From CAZRCZ01 sp964598765 (GTDB taxonomy: Bacteria > Sumerlaeota > Sumerlaeia > MVZB01 > JAJFLK01), in contig CAZRCZ010000008.1 of assembly GCA_964598765.1 (NCBI GenBank), forward strand, positions 99,202 to 163,201: a DNA stretch of 64,000 nt. The letters are read 5' to 3'. The notes under the pieces were generated by a model. That model saw only the letters and a list, made by a program, of their open reading frames with translations, was not told the origin of the DNA and searched no databases. A program made the position numbers and the translations under genes. This document shows, in pieces, positions 51,969-61,190 of the stretch (the stretch's first letter is position 1; each line of letters opens with the position of its first letter).

Positions 51969-52258
51969 GGCGGTTACTCCTTTCGCTTGATAAATTCATC
52001 CTATCACGAAAAACAAGGTCGAACCAAGCGGGAGTAGTTCAGAAGCAAGTCAAGAGACAGGTGGCTTACCTTCATTTATCCGCGTCTGCATCGTTCACGA
52101 AGAAGAAGCGCGCATACAGCCAAAATGTTGGAGCTGGGAAGATGCGCCTCAAAGAGCATGTCCCAACAACGATGCCCGTTCTCTTCGTTGATATACAATT
52201 TGCCACCTGACGAGGTGTGGAGGCGCAGTGCCAGAATATGAGATCCAAAATCTCATAA
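51969..52258. other. Intergenic region with a hairpin downstream of the aldehyde dehydrogenase gene
   Basis: These 290 bp hold no gene I can support. The minus strand has a perfect TATGAGAT-TTTGG-ATCTCATA hairpin (52236-52256) directly after the aldehyde dehydrogenase stop codon, without a T-run. A frame without start codon, ending near 52080 on the minus strand (LYINEENGHRCWDMLF...), looks protein-like and could be a gene remnant. Confidence 0.4.
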
Positions 52259-53791
52259 CTACACAATCCGGAAATAATCAACCAAAGTGCAACGGCGCAT
52301 GCGCGTGAAGGTCAGCGCCGTCGTGCATCCTTCGCCCGTCGGACTGGCGATGGAGAAGGAGGTAAAGCCTTCGCCGCCCGAGCCGAGCGCGGCGGTCGAG
52401 GGACCGTTTTTGATGAAGAGCGTCGTGTTCACTCGTTTCGCCATCTCATGCATGTTTTGGATGTTTTTCGAATGAATGCAGGCCGTGTGGCCGTAGCCGT
52501 GCTCGGACTCGATGGCCATGTTGATCGCCTCGGTGACGTTCCGGCATCGCACAATCGGAATGAACGGCATCATTTGCTCCTCCTGCACAAAAAGATGATC
52601 GAACCCGGTCTCGCCGATCAGAAGCGGCGGATCGTAGGTGACCTCCAACCCGATAGTCCGCGCCAGCACGGTCGCGTCGCGCCCGATCAGACCGCGATTG
52701 AGCGAGGGGCGATCCCCCTTGTCCAGACTGAAAGCGACCTTGGTAAGCGCTTCGATTTGTCCGCGATCCAAAAGCAGGCAACCTTGCGCGACCAATTCTT
52801 TAATAAGTGCGTCGGCGATTTTCTCGACGCCGAAGATCTGTTTCTCGCCGATGCAAAGGATGTTGTTGTCGAATCCGCCGCCGGCGATGATGGATTCCGC
52901 CGCCTTGAAAAGATCGGCCGTTTCGTCCACGACCACCGGCGGATTGCCCGGACCCGCGCAGATGGCGCGCTTGGGGGAGCGCATCGCCTCGCGCACGACC
53001 GCGCCGCCGCCCGTGACCAAAATCAACCGCACTTTCGGATGATTAAACATCGCCTTGCCGGTTTCGATGGTCGGCTCCTTGACGCAAGTGATGAGATTGG
53101 GAGGACCGCCCGCCTCCTGAATCGCCCTGTTGAAAATGTCCATCCCGTAGGCGAAGACGTTTTTGGAAAACGGGTGTGCGTTGAAGACCGCCGTGTTGCC
53201 CCCCGCGATGAATGAAATCGCGTTGTTGACCATCGTCGGCAGAGGATGCGTGACCGGCGTGACGGCTCCGATGACGCCGAACGGCGCGAGTTCATCCACG
53301 GTCAGGCCGCGGTCGCCGGTGAAACATTTCGGCTGAAGGATTTCGATGCCGGGCGTCTTCGCCGCGACCAACTCGAACTTTTTTTCCTTGTGCGCCACGC
53401 GCCCCATCCCGGTCTCGGCGCGGGTGCGCTCGGCGAAATCGGTTTTGTTTTTCAGAGCGCAATCGCGGATCGCCTGAAGGATTGTCCCGCGTTGCTCCAG
53501 CGTCATCTGCGCGAGTTCAAAGAACGCCTCCTCGGCGGCGTTGGCGGCTTCGTCAATCGTGTTGAAGACGCCGGACGATCCGGCGGAGCTTTTCCGCGCC
53601 GAAATCACCGTCGGAAATTCGCCGAGATAATCGTGGATTTTCGCGCCGGTCGGTTTTTCGGAGGGGATTGGCGGGGGCGTCTTGGGATTTTGCCACGCGG
53701 ACGGCTCTTCGCCCGGAGATTTATCCCCCGCGCCGATATTCAGTTCCTTCAAAACTTCCGTGACGATTGTTTCAATTTGCCGGCTGTCCAT
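52259..53791 (-). CDS. CoA-acylating aldehyde dehydrogenase (EutE/PduP type) with encapsulation-like N-terminus
   Basis: A strong ribosome site (GGAGGGA) precedes the ATG. The first 18 residues (MDSRQIETIVTEVLKELN) form an amphipathic helix followed by a Gly/Pro/Lys-rich linker, just as in PduP and EutE proteins targeted to bacterial microcompartments. The aldehyde dehydrogenase body carries the catalytic cysteine C313 in NNILCIGEK and the NAD/CoA segment LILVTGGGAVVREAM. It would convert acetaldehyde or propionaldehyde plus CoA to the acyl-CoA. No shell (BMC-H/BMC-P) genes lie in the window. At 510 residues the length is normal. Confidence 0.88.
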   Translation of the reverse strand: MDSRQIETIVTEVLKELNIGAGDKSPGEEPSAWQNPKTPPPIPSEKPTGAKIHDYLGEFPTVISARKSSAGSSGVFNTIDEAANAAEEAFFELAQMTLEQRGTILQAIRDCALKNKTDFAERTRAETGMGRVAHKEKKFELVAAKTPGIEILQPKCFTGDRGLTVDELAPFGVIGAVTPVTHPLPTMVNNAISFIAGGNTAVFNAHPFSKNVFAYGMDIFNRAIQEAGGPPNLITCVKEPTIETGKAMFNHPKVRLILVTGGGAVVREAMRSPKRAICAGPGNPPVVVDETADLFKAAESIIAGGGFDNNILCIGEKQIFGVEKIADALIKELVAQGCLLLDRGQIEALTKVAFSLDKGDRPSLNRGLIGRDATVLARTIGLEVTYDPPLLIGETGFDHLFVQEEQMMPFIPIVRCRNVTEAINMAIESEHGYGHTACIHSKNIQNMHEMAKRVNTTLFIKNGPSTAALGSGGEGFTSFSIASPTGEGCTTALTFTRMRRCTLVDYFRIV

Positions 53792-53877
53792 CTTGTCCCT
53801 CCGTCTTCGCGTTTGCTTTCATCCTTTTCATAACGCGGCGCGGAGGGATAGTCAATCACGCGGTCCTTCTGAATTCA

Positions 53878-54029
53878 CTGAGAGCGTATCCAATAAGTCC
53901 TTTCGGCCGTGCCCACGGCACTTATTTCCATAGAGGGTGGCCTGAATCCCAGCCTTAACAGGCTGGGCTATTTTCAGAGTGTCCCTAGCGGGACGCAAAG
54001 CAAACAGCACTTTTGGGACACGCTCTCAG
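53878..54029. mobile_element. MITE-like 152-bp element with terminal inverted repeats and three hairpins
   Basis: The ends CTGAGAGCGTATCCAATAAG (from 53878) and ACTTTTGGGACACGCTCTCA G (to 54029) are inverted copies with about 4 mismatches over 21 nt. Inside are three perfect hairpins: GCCGTG/CACGGC (53906-53919), CCAGCC/GGCTGG (about 53948-53967) and GTCCC/GGGAC (53981-53994). No reading frame or clear target duplication is seen, so it looks like a non-autonomous element. Confidence 0.65.
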
Positions 54030-54036
54030 AGATTGA

Positions 54037-55335
54037 TCAGGATTTGGCGGAACTTCTCCGTTTGGCTCGGACGCGGATGAGGAGGATTCCTCCGACGGCA
54101 ATCACAACAATCATGGCCGCCGCTCGTCGGCCCATTTCCACCAATTCCATTTCCCAACGCACTTGGCGTCCAATTTTTCCGTTTCCCACGTCCGGACTCG
54201 AATGCGTTAGGGGAGGGGGAGGAGCGGGTGGGGTGTCGGTCAATTCTGGCGTGGGTTCTTCGTGATATTCCCGCCAGAAATCTGCGTCCGTGTCCGGATG
54301 TCTGCCCTGCTTGAGCCGAGCCAGTATATAGTCGGTTCGTTTCAAGGACCATGCGTTGGCCGATTCGCGTAGTCTCGCGTATTCATCTCCCAAATGAGCC
54401 TCGGCTCTGTCGGTGAGGTAGGTGTATAGACTGATGTGGGTCTTAAGATGATTTCCGGTCGGCGATCCAGCCAGCATGGATCCACGTCCTTCATCAATCA
54501 ATTCGTGGCAACGCAACTTTGCAAGATATGCAAGGGACGGCTTGTGATCCAGCATTAAAGCCCGAGCCAAAGCGTAAAAAATATCAACGCTTTCCCACGC
54601 ATTGCCCAAAGCAATCAGTCCCGAGAGACCTTCAACTGCATCGTAGAACTCAAGCGACTGGAGATTTTGCTTGTCGCCCAATCCGTATGACTTCGGAAGA
54701 TTCAAGAAGTCTGGAAACCTTGTCGTGTCATGCGACTCATCCCGATCGGTTTCCGTATTCCACACGACTTTGGGACTCAGGTTCCAATCCATCGCCAACA
54801 GTTGGTATCTTTCCCGTCCGAAGTGGGCCTTGGGATTGATCTTGATCGCTTCCGCAATATAGTCGCGCGCCTTCTGAACCTCGTTGAGTTTGCTCCTATC
54901 CCCGCCATTTCTGAACCATCGGTGAACCCAAAAGGTGCCGAGGTTCGCATAATACCGATACAGGTGCTCGCGAGCTTCGGCATCGTCTTTCTTTTGAGCG
55001 ATCCGAAGATCGAGTTGAACTTTTTTCTTTTCCATCCATGAGATTGCCTCGTCACCTTTGCCGAGCCGGTCGCAGGCCACGCCCGCATTGTCGTATAAGT
55101 GAAGGTCGCTTGGATTCGCCGCGATCTCCTTGGCCGATCTCTCCAGTCTCATCTCGTAGTATAAAGAGGGATTTCGCTCGAACCGTCCCGTGATGATTGC
55201 GACACCATTGGGAAGACCCTTGGCTTCCGCGCGAATCGAATCGTCATCCCACTCGCACGCCACCGTAGTTCTCGACCGAGCCAAAAGAGCCAGACCGCAA
55301 AAAATAGCCGGGATTAATTTCCGTCGCAACTTCAT
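54037..55335 (-). CDS. Exported TPR-like protein with C-terminal membrane anchor
   Basis: A signal peptide ends near RTTVACE. The next 330 residues look like TPR or alpha-solenoid repeats (HLYDNAGVACDRLGKGDEAI, KARDYIAEAIKINPKAHFGR). A Pro-rich stretch (TDTPPAPPPPLTHSS) leads to a C-terminal membrane helix (RAAAMIVVIAVGGILLI) and a basic tail. The protein is thus held in the inner membrane with a periplasmic solenoid. No family name can be given. Its stop codon lies 8 bp from the MITE-like element. Confidence 0.65.
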   Translation of the reverse strand: MKLRRKLIPAIFCGLALLARSRTTVACEWDDDSIRAEAKGLPNGVAIITGRFERNPSLYYEMRLERSAKEIAANPSDLHLYDNAGVACDRLGKGDEAISWMEKKKVQLDLRIAQKKDDAEAREHLYRYYANLGTFWVHRWFRNGGDRSKLNEVQKARDYIAEAIKINPKAHFGRERYQLLAMDWNLSPKVVWNTETDRDESHDTTRFPDFLNLPKSYGLGDKQNLQSLEFYDAVEGLSGLIALGNAWESVDIFYALARALMLDHKPSLAYLAKLRCHELIDEGRGSMLAGSPTGNHLKTHISLYTYLTDRAEAHLGDEYARLRESANAWSLKRTDYILARLKQGRHPDTDADFWREYHEEPTPELTDTPPAPPPPLTHSSPDVGNGKIGRQVRWEMELVEMGRRAAAMIVVIAVGGILLIRVRAKRRSSAKS

Positions 55336-55407
55336 ACAACGAAAAGTTTACAGCGCGACGTATATTGCGTTCCAGAGGTTTTGCTTCGATTCTCGAAGAG
55401 CAGATAA

Positions 55408-56835
55408 TCAGGCGCGTGGTGGCCGATAAAGATGCGTCGCGCTACCGAAGATCAATTCGGAGCCTTCCATGAGCGTTTCGGAGAGCGTCGGGTGGGCGTG
55501 AATGGTCGAAGCCATGTCTTCGGCGACGGCTCCCATTTCAATGGCGAGAACCCCCTCGGCGATCAAATCTCCCGCCCCCGGACCCGCGATCCCGACGCCC
55601 AGCACCAAACCGCTTTCGGAATCGCAGACGATTTTGGTCACGCCGTCCTTGCGGTCCAGCGTCATCGCGCGCCCCGACGCGCCCCACGGAAACCGCGCGA
55701 CCTTGACCTCGAGTCCCTGTTTCTTCGCCTCGTTTTCCATCAACCCGCACCACGCGATTTCGGGATCGGTGAAGACGACCGCCGGAATCGCCTGCGGATC
55801 GAACGCGCTTTTTTCCCCCGCGATCGCCTCGGCGGCGACGATCCCCTCGCGCGTCGCCTTGTGCGCGAGCATAGGCTCGCCCGCAACGTCGCCGACGGCG
55901 TAAAGGTTCGGATCGTCGGTGCGGCGTTGCGCGTTGACCTGAATGAATCCGCGTTCGTTGACGACCGCCTTCGTGTTTTCCAATCCGAGACCGCGACTGT
56001 TCGGTTTGCGCCCGACGGCGACGAGTACACGGTCGAAGGTCTGCTCCGGCGGATCGGCCTTGCCTTCCATCGTCACCTTGAGTCCCTTGGCGGTCTCCTC
56101 GATCTTGACGACTTTGGTTTCGAGATAAATCGCCTGCGTCGCCGATTTGATCGGCGCTTGAAGCGGACGCACCAAATCGCGGTCCACGCCCGGAAGCAAC
56201 TCGGCGGTCAGTTCGACAATCGTCACCTTGCTTCCCAGCGCGGCATAAACCGTCGCCATTTCCAGTCCGATGTAGCCGCCGCCGACGACGAGAAGCGAAT
56301 CGGGGATCTCCTTCAATTCCAGCGCGCCGGTCGAATCCATGAGGCGCGGGCTTTTGACGGCAAGACCATTGGGAATCACAGGGGAGGAGCCGGTGGCGAG
56401 AATCGCGTGTTTGAAGCAAACCATCTCGACGCCGGAATCTTCGATCCGCAATCGCTCGGAGTCCATGAAGACGGCGCGGCCGTGGAGATATTGAACGCCG
56501 CGGCTTTTGCAAAGTTGACGGACGCCGCCGGCCAGACCGCCGACGACTTTGTCCTTCCATCCGCGCAAGGCGTCGAGGGCAATTTTCGGCTTGCCGAAAT
56601 CGAGACCGATTTCCTTGGCCGATTTCGCGTCGCTCAAAACTTTCGCCGCGTGAAGCAACGCCTTGGAAGGAATGCACCCGACGTGCAGGCAGGTTCCGCC
56701 CGGCTCGGCGCGGTCGTCAATGAGGACGACTTTCAATCCTTTATCGGCGGCGCGAAACGCGGCGGCGTAGCCTCCCGGACCCGCTCCGATGACGGCGACG
56801 TCGGTGTGGACTGTTTTGTTATTGGTCGCGGCCAT
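55408..56835 (-). CDS. lpdA: Dihydrolipoyl dehydrogenase (E3)
   Basis: The 475-residue flavoprotein has an N-terminal FAD motif (DVAVIGAGPGGYAAAF), the redox disulfide C49-LHVG-C54 (GGTCLHVGCIPSKALL), an NAD motif (LLVVGGGYIGLEMATVY), and the C-terminal HAHPTLSE with the catalytic His-Glu pair. It re-oxidises the dihydrolipoyl arm of the pyruvate dehydrogenase complex. It is the third gene after E1 and E2 on the same strand, separated from E2 by an intergenic palindrome. It may also serve other 2-oxoacid dehydrogenases or the glycine cleavage system. Confidence 0.95.
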   Translation of the reverse strand: MAATNNKTVHTDVAVIGAGPGGYAAAFRAADKGLKVVLIDDRAEPGGTCLHVGCIPSKALLHAAKVLSDAKSAKEIGLDFGKPKIALDALRGWKDKVVGGLAGGVRQLCKSRGVQYLHGRAVFMDSERLRIEDSGVEMVCFKHAILATGSSPVIPNGLAVKSPRLMDSTGALELKEIPDSLLVVGGGYIGLEMATVYAALGSKVTIVELTAELLPGVDRDLVRPLQAPIKSATQAIYLETKVVKIEETAKGLKVTMEGKADPPEQTFDRVLVAVGRKPNSRGLGLENTKAVVNERGFIQVNAQRRTDDPNLYAVGDVAGEPMLAHKATREGIVAAEAIAGEKSAFDPQAIPAVVFTDPEIAWCGLMENEAKKQGLEVKVARFPWGASGRAMTLDRKDGVTKIVCDSESGLVLGVGIAGPGAGDLIAEGVLAIEMGAVAEDMASTIHAHPTLSETLMEGSELIFGSATHLYRPPRA

Positions 56836-56846
56836 AACGCTAAAGG

Positions 56847-56972
56847 AATTTCACCACCAAGACACAAAGACCCCAAGAAGTGAGCGATTGGGAAAAAGCC
56901 ACGGTGCGCATATTGCTTTGAAGAATTCTGATTTTCATGACTTGGTATCTTTGTGTCTTGGTGGTGAAAATC
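56847..56972. repeat. Intergenic inverted repeat (CACCAAG type) between E2 and E3 genes
   Basis: The left arm 56847-56880 (AATTTCACCACCAAGACACA...) and right arm 56941-56972 (CTTGGTATCTTTGTGTCTTG...) form an inverted pair with a 60-nt spacer. The right arm ends next to the stop codon of the E2 gene, so a large hairpin could form in the polycistronic RNA between E2 and E3. Confidence 0.85.
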
Positions 56973-58322
56973 CTACCCTTCAAGTAGCAACAACGCCGGA
57001 TCCTCCAGCATCGCCGCGATTTTGCGCGTGAACCGGATCGCGGCGGCGCCGTCAATGATCCGATGGTCGTAGGTGAGGCAAAGCGGCAAAATCAGACGCG
57101 TTTCCATGCGGTCCCCTTTCAGAACGAGCCGCTTTTGATAACGCGCCAATCCCAAAATCGCCACTTCCGGCCAATTGATGATCGGCGTGAACGCGGTCCC
57201 GCCCAAGCCGCCGAGATTGGTGATCGTGAACGTCGCGCCGTGGAGTTCTTCGAGCGAAACTTTCCGCTGGCGCGCCCGTTCGGAAATCATCGAAAGCTCC
57301 GCCGAGAGATCGAGCAGATGTTTTTTGTCCACGTCGCGGATGACCGGAACGAGCAAACCGTGGTCGGTGTCCACGGCGATGCCGACGTGATAGTAACGCT
57401 TGAGAATCAGTTCCTCGGTTTCGGCGTCGAGCGAGGCGTTGAACTGCGGAAACGCTTTGAGCGCGCTGACGACCGCCTTCATCACGAAAACCGTCGCGGT
57501 GAGTTTGCCTCCTTTGGCGGCGGCGCGTTCGGCGTGACGCTCGCGCAGGGCTTCCAGATCGGTGACGTCCACCTCGTCCACTTGCGTGACGTGCGGAATG
57601 AGCGACCAAGCGATCGTGAGCCGTTCCATCGTGATTTTGCGGATGTTGCTGAGCGGCTGACGCTCGACTTCTCCCCATCGGGAGAAATCGGGCAAGGCCG
57701 GAATCGCGCCGGTGGTCACGAGCCGCGCCGATTTGGTAGGCGGCGCGGAGGTTCGGCCTTTGACGAATGCCTTCACGTCCTCCTGACTGATGCGTCCTGC
57801 CGGACCGCTTCCTTTGACTTGCGAGAGATCCACGCCCAATTCGCGGGCGAGTCGCCGCGTTGAAGGCGCGGCGGGAGCAGGATTCGCCGAGGGCAATTCA
57901 ACGACGTTCGCGGGAGGTGTTACAGGGGGTGGCGTCGGACGAGGTTCGGAACGAGCCGACGGCTCGCTCCCGTCGACGACGGGTTGCGCTTCAACTGGTT
58001 TTGTCGGCGCGGGCGGAGGGGCGGCCGTTTTTTCGGGAACGGGCGGAGTTGATGCGGGCGGGACGCTTGCGGACGAGGAAGCCGCATCCGGCTCTATTGT
58101 CACAATCATTTCGTTGACCTTGAGCTTCTTGCCCGGCGCGACGTGGATTTTGCGCACGCGCCCCGACGCGGGTGAGGGAACCTCCAGCAACGCCTTCTCG
58201 GTCTCCAATTCCATGATCGTCTGGTTGGCGCGGATCGCGTCCCCCTCTTTCACCAGCACGCGGACGACCTCGCCTTCGGTGACGTTTTCGCCCAAATCAG
58301 GCAATCGGAATTCAATGGCCAT
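56973..58322 (-). CDS. aceF: Dihydrolipoamide acetyltransferase (E2 of pyruvate dehydrogenase)
   Basis: One lipoyl domain (K43 in ELETEKALLEV) is followed by a Pro/Ala-rich swinging linker, an E3/E1-binding domain (RRLARELGVDLSQVKGSGPAGR, about 157-190) and the catalytic domain with the CoA acetyltransferase motif (HRIIDGAAA). At 449 residues with a single lipoyl domain it is shorter than E. coli AceF, which has three. It transfers acetyl groups from E1 to CoA. The gene lies between E1 and E3 genes. Confidence 0.95.
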   Translation of the reverse strand: MAIEFRLPDLGENVTEGEVVRVLVKEGDAIRANQTIMELETEKALLEVPSPASGRVRKIHVAPGKKLKVNEMIVTIEPDAASSSASVPPASTPPVPEKTAAPPPAPTKPVEAQPVVDGSEPSARSEPRPTPPPVTPPANVVELPSANPAPAAPSTRRLARELGVDLSQVKGSGPAGRISQEDVKAFVKGRTSAPPTKSARLVTTGAIPALPDFSRWGEVERQPLSNIRKITMERLTIAWSLIPHVTQVDEVDVTDLEALRERHAERAAAKGGKLTATVFVMKAVVSALKAFPQFNASLDAETEELILKRYYHVGIAVDTDHGLLVPVIRDVDKKHLLDLSAELSMISERARQRKVSLEELHGATFTITNLGGLGGTAFTPIINWPEVAILGLARYQKRLVLKGDRMETRLILPLCLTYDHRIIDGAAAIRFTRKIAAMLEDPALLLLEG

Positions 58323-58350
58323 ATTAGAACAATCCGACAGGAACGATAAA

Positions 58351-58450
58351 GTTCACCACCAAGTCACCAAGACACAAAGAAGAAACGAATGTGAGCCGTT
58401 CGCCGAAGGCGAAGTCCTTTTGGTGTCTTTGTGTCTTGGTGGTGAAAATG
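58351..58450. repeat. Intergenic inverted repeat (CACCAAG type) between E1 and E2 genes
   Basis: The left arm 58351-58384 (GTTCACCACCAAGTCACCAA...) and right arm 58416-58450 (...GTGTCTTGGTGGTGAAAAT) pair closely. The loop contains a small TTCGCC-GAA-GGCGAA hairpin. The same element type lies between E2 and E3, so both intergenic gaps of the operon hold one. Confidence 0.85.
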
Positions 58451-58481
58451 TTCATCGAGAAAATTTAACCATAAGCCGGAG

Positions 58482-61181
58482 CTATGTTTTTACCGGATCG
58501 GGTTTATTGGGATCAATCTCCAAATCGCGGATCGCCTGTTCGACGGTCTTCATCGGAATTTCGCCGCGCTTGGCCAATTCATGGAGCGTCGTCAGCGCGA
58601 TGCTTTCGGCGTCCACCTCAAAAAAGCGGCGCAGGTCCTTGCGCGATTCGCTCCGACCGAAGCCGTCGGTCCCAAGCGCGACAAGTCCGCCCGGAATCCA
58701 ACGCGCGATCATTTCGGGAACGAGTTTCATGTAATCCGACGCGGCGATGACGGGACCGCGCTGATTTTCGAGCGCCGAAGTCACGTAAGGTTTCTTCTGC
58801 GGTTCGGCGGGATGATGCCGGTTCCATCGTTCGATATCCAGCGCCTCGCGCCGCAGTTCCTTGTAGCTGGTCACGCTCCAAGCGCTTGCCTCAACGCCGT
58901 ATCGGTCGCGCAAAATCTGGCGCGCCCGCAAAACCTCGCGCATGATCGCGCCACTTCCGAGAAGTTGCGCGCGCGGACTTTTCTTTTTATCCTCGGCGGA
59001 CTCGAACAAATAAATCCCGTTGAGGATTCCCTCCTCGACCCCTTTCGGCATTTTGGGCATCGGGAATTTTTCGTTCTCGACGGTGACGTAATAGAAAATA
59101 TCCTCGCCGTTTTCATACATGCGCCGGATGCCGTCGAGCATAATCACGGCGATTTCATATTCAAACGCCGGATCGTAGGCGACCAGATTGGGAACGCTCG
59201 ACGCGAGCAAATGGCTGTGCCCATCCTGATGCTGAAGCCCTTCGCCGGCAAGCGTCGTGCGTCCCGACGTTCCGCCGAGCAAGAATCCCTTGCAACGCAT
59301 GTCCGCCGCCGCCCAGATCAGATCTCCGATCCGCTGGAATCCGAACATCGAATAAAAAATGAAAAACGGAATCGTGTCAACGCCGTGCGTGGCGTAGGCA
59401 GTCCCGGCGGCGATGAACGACGCGAGCGAGCCCGCCTCGGTGATACCCTCCTCCAGAATTTGCCCGTCCGTGGCCTCGCGGTAATAGAGAAAGGTGTCGG
59501 AATCCACCGGCTCGTAGCGCTGGCCGACGTGGGAGTAAATGCCGTGCGCGCGGAAGAGCGATTCCATGCCAAACGTCCGCGCTTCATCGGGGATGATCGG
59601 AACGATCAACTTCCCGAGTTGCGGATGCTTCATCAATCGCCCCAGCAAGCGGACGAACGCCATCGTCGTCGCCACTTCGCGCTGGTCGCTTCCTTCGAGC
59701 ATGTCGGCGAATTCCACAAGCTTGGGCGCGACGATTTGCGGCTTACGCTGACGCCGTTGCGGCAGGAAGCCGCCGAGCGATTTGCGACGTTCCAGCAGAT
59801 ATTGAATTTCCTTGCTGTCGTCCGGCGGGCGATAAAACGGCGCGTCGGCGACTTTCTGATCCGAAATCGGAATGCCGAATCGCGTGCGGAATTCGCGCAA
59901 CTCGTCTTCGTTCAATTTCTTTTGCTGGTGCGTGACATTGCGCCCTTCGCCCGCTTCGCCTAGGCCGTAGCCTTTGACCGTCTTGGCGAGAATAACCGTC
60001 GGTGAACCCTTGTTTTCAACGGCGGCCTTGTAGGCGGCATAGACCTTGTCCGGGTCGTGTCCGCCGCGATTGAGTTTGTGGATTTTTTCGTCCGAGAGGT
60101 TTTGGACGAGTTTCATCAATTGCGGATATTTGCCAAAAAAATGCTGGCGCGTGTAGGACCCCGGCTCGACGCTGTATTTTTGATACTCGCCGTCCACCGC
60201 TTCTTCCATTCGCTTGATGAGAAGACCGGAGGGGTCGCGCGTCAAAAGTTCGTCCCATTGGTCGCCCCAGACCAGTTTGATGACGTTCCATCCCGCGCCG
60301 CGAAACGCGGCTTCGAGTTCCTGAATGATCTTGCCGTTGCCGCGAACGGGACCGTCAAGACGCTGGAGATTGCAATTGACGACAAAAATCAGATTATCGA
60401 GCTTTTCACGCGAGGCCAACGTCAAGGCTCCGAGCGATTCCGGTTCGTCGGTTTCGCCGTCTCCCAAAAACGCCCAGACGCGCGAGGCGGAAGTGTCGAG
60501 CAATCCGCGATCTTGGAGATAGCGGTTAAACCGCGCCTGATAAATCGCCATGATGGGAGAAAGCCCCATCGAAACGGTCGGGAACTCCCAAAAATCGGGC
60601 ATGAGCCACGGATGGGGGTAAGAGGAAAGTCCGCCTCCCGGCGCCAATTCGCGCCGAAAATTTTCCAATCGTTCTTCCGATAGGCGGCCTTCCAGAAACG
60701 CGCGGGCGTAAATTCCCGGAGCGGCGTGGCCTTGAAAATAGACCTGATCCCCCGATCCGGTTCTCTCCTTGCCGTGCAAGAAATTATTGAACGCCACTTC
60801 AAAAAGCGTTGCGGACGAAGCGTAGGTGGATATGTGTCCCCCGATGCCGGGTGATCTTCGATTCGCGCGCACGACCATTGCCATGGCATTCCAGCGAATC
60901 AAACTTTTAATTCGCCGCTCAATTTCGCGGTTCCCCGGATACGCCGATTCCTGTTCCTTCGGAATCGTGTTGACGTAAGGGGTGTTGATTTTTTGGGGGA
61001 GATTCAGTCCGCGATGTTTGGCGTGCTCCAAAATTTCGTTCAGGAACGCCGCCGCGCCTTCAGGTCCGTGTTCCGCGATCAAGGCATCGAGCGATTCGAT
61101 CCATTCGGCGATCTCGGTGTCGTCTTCGGTTTGCTCGACGCCGGGGAAAAAAAGCTGTTCGGTGAATTGTTTTTCGTCCAT
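58482..61181 (-). CDS. aceE: Pyruvate dehydrogenase E1, homodimeric AceE type
   Basis: ATG 61181 (MDEKQFTEQL) is chosen over a TTG five codons upstream. The 899-residue protein has the thiamine diphosphate motif (GDGETDEPES ... NCNLQRLDGPVRGNGKI), the conserved HxxxG segment (GIGGHIS) and the transketolase-like central and C-terminal domains (GTSGRTTLAGEGLQHQDGHS). It decarboxylates pyruvate and acetylates the lipoyl arm of E2. It is the first gene of the aceE-aceF-lpdA order. No pdhR-like regulator is near; a stem-loop sits directly before the start codon. Confidence 0.95.
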   Translation of the reverse strand: MDEKQFTEQLFFPGVEQTEDDTEIAEWIESLDALIAEHGPEGAAAFLNEILEHAKHRGLNLPQKINTPYVNTIPKEQESAYPGNREIERRIKSLIRWNAMAMVVRANRRSPGIGGHISTYASSATLFEVAFNNFLHGKERTGSGDQVYFQGHAAPGIYARAFLEGRLSEERLENFRRELAPGGGLSSYPHPWLMPDFWEFPTVSMGLSPIMAIYQARFNRYLQDRGLLDTSASRVWAFLGDGETDEPESLGALTLASREKLDNLIFVVNCNLQRLDGPVRGNGKIIQELEAAFRGAGWNVIKLVWGDQWDELLTRDPSGLLIKRMEEAVDGEYQKYSVEPGSYTRQHFFGKYPQLMKLVQNLSDEKIHKLNRGGHDPDKVYAAYKAAVENKGSPTVILAKTVKGYGLGEAGEGRNVTHQQKKLNEDELREFRTRFGIPISDQKVADAPFYRPPDDSKEIQYLLERRKSLGGFLPQRRQRKPQIVAPKLVEFADMLEGSDQREVATTMAFVRLLGRLMKHPQLGKLIVPIIPDEARTFGMESLFRAHGIYSHVGQRYEPVDSDTFLYYREATDGQILEEGITEAGSLASFIAAGTAYATHGVDTIPFFIFYSMFGFQRIGDLIWAAADMRCKGFLLGGTSGRTTLAGEGLQHQDGHSHLLASSVPNLVAYDPAFEYEIAVIMLDGIRRMYENGEDIFYYVTVENEKFPMPKMPKGVEEGILNGIYLFESAEDKKKSPRAQLLGSGAIMREVLRARQILRDRYGVEASAWSVTSYKELRREALDIERWNRHHPAEPQKKPYVTSALENQRGPVIAASDYMKLVPEMIARWIPGGLVALGTDGFGRSESRKDLRRFFEVDAESIALTTLHELAKRGEIPMKTVEQAIRDLEIDPNKPDPVKT

Positions 61182-61190
61182 ACATCGCCC

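Noticed and set aside
52259..53791. A complete microcompartment locus
   Set aside because: No shell proteins or other cargo enzymes flank the aldehyde dehydrogenase; only the tagged enzyme is present.
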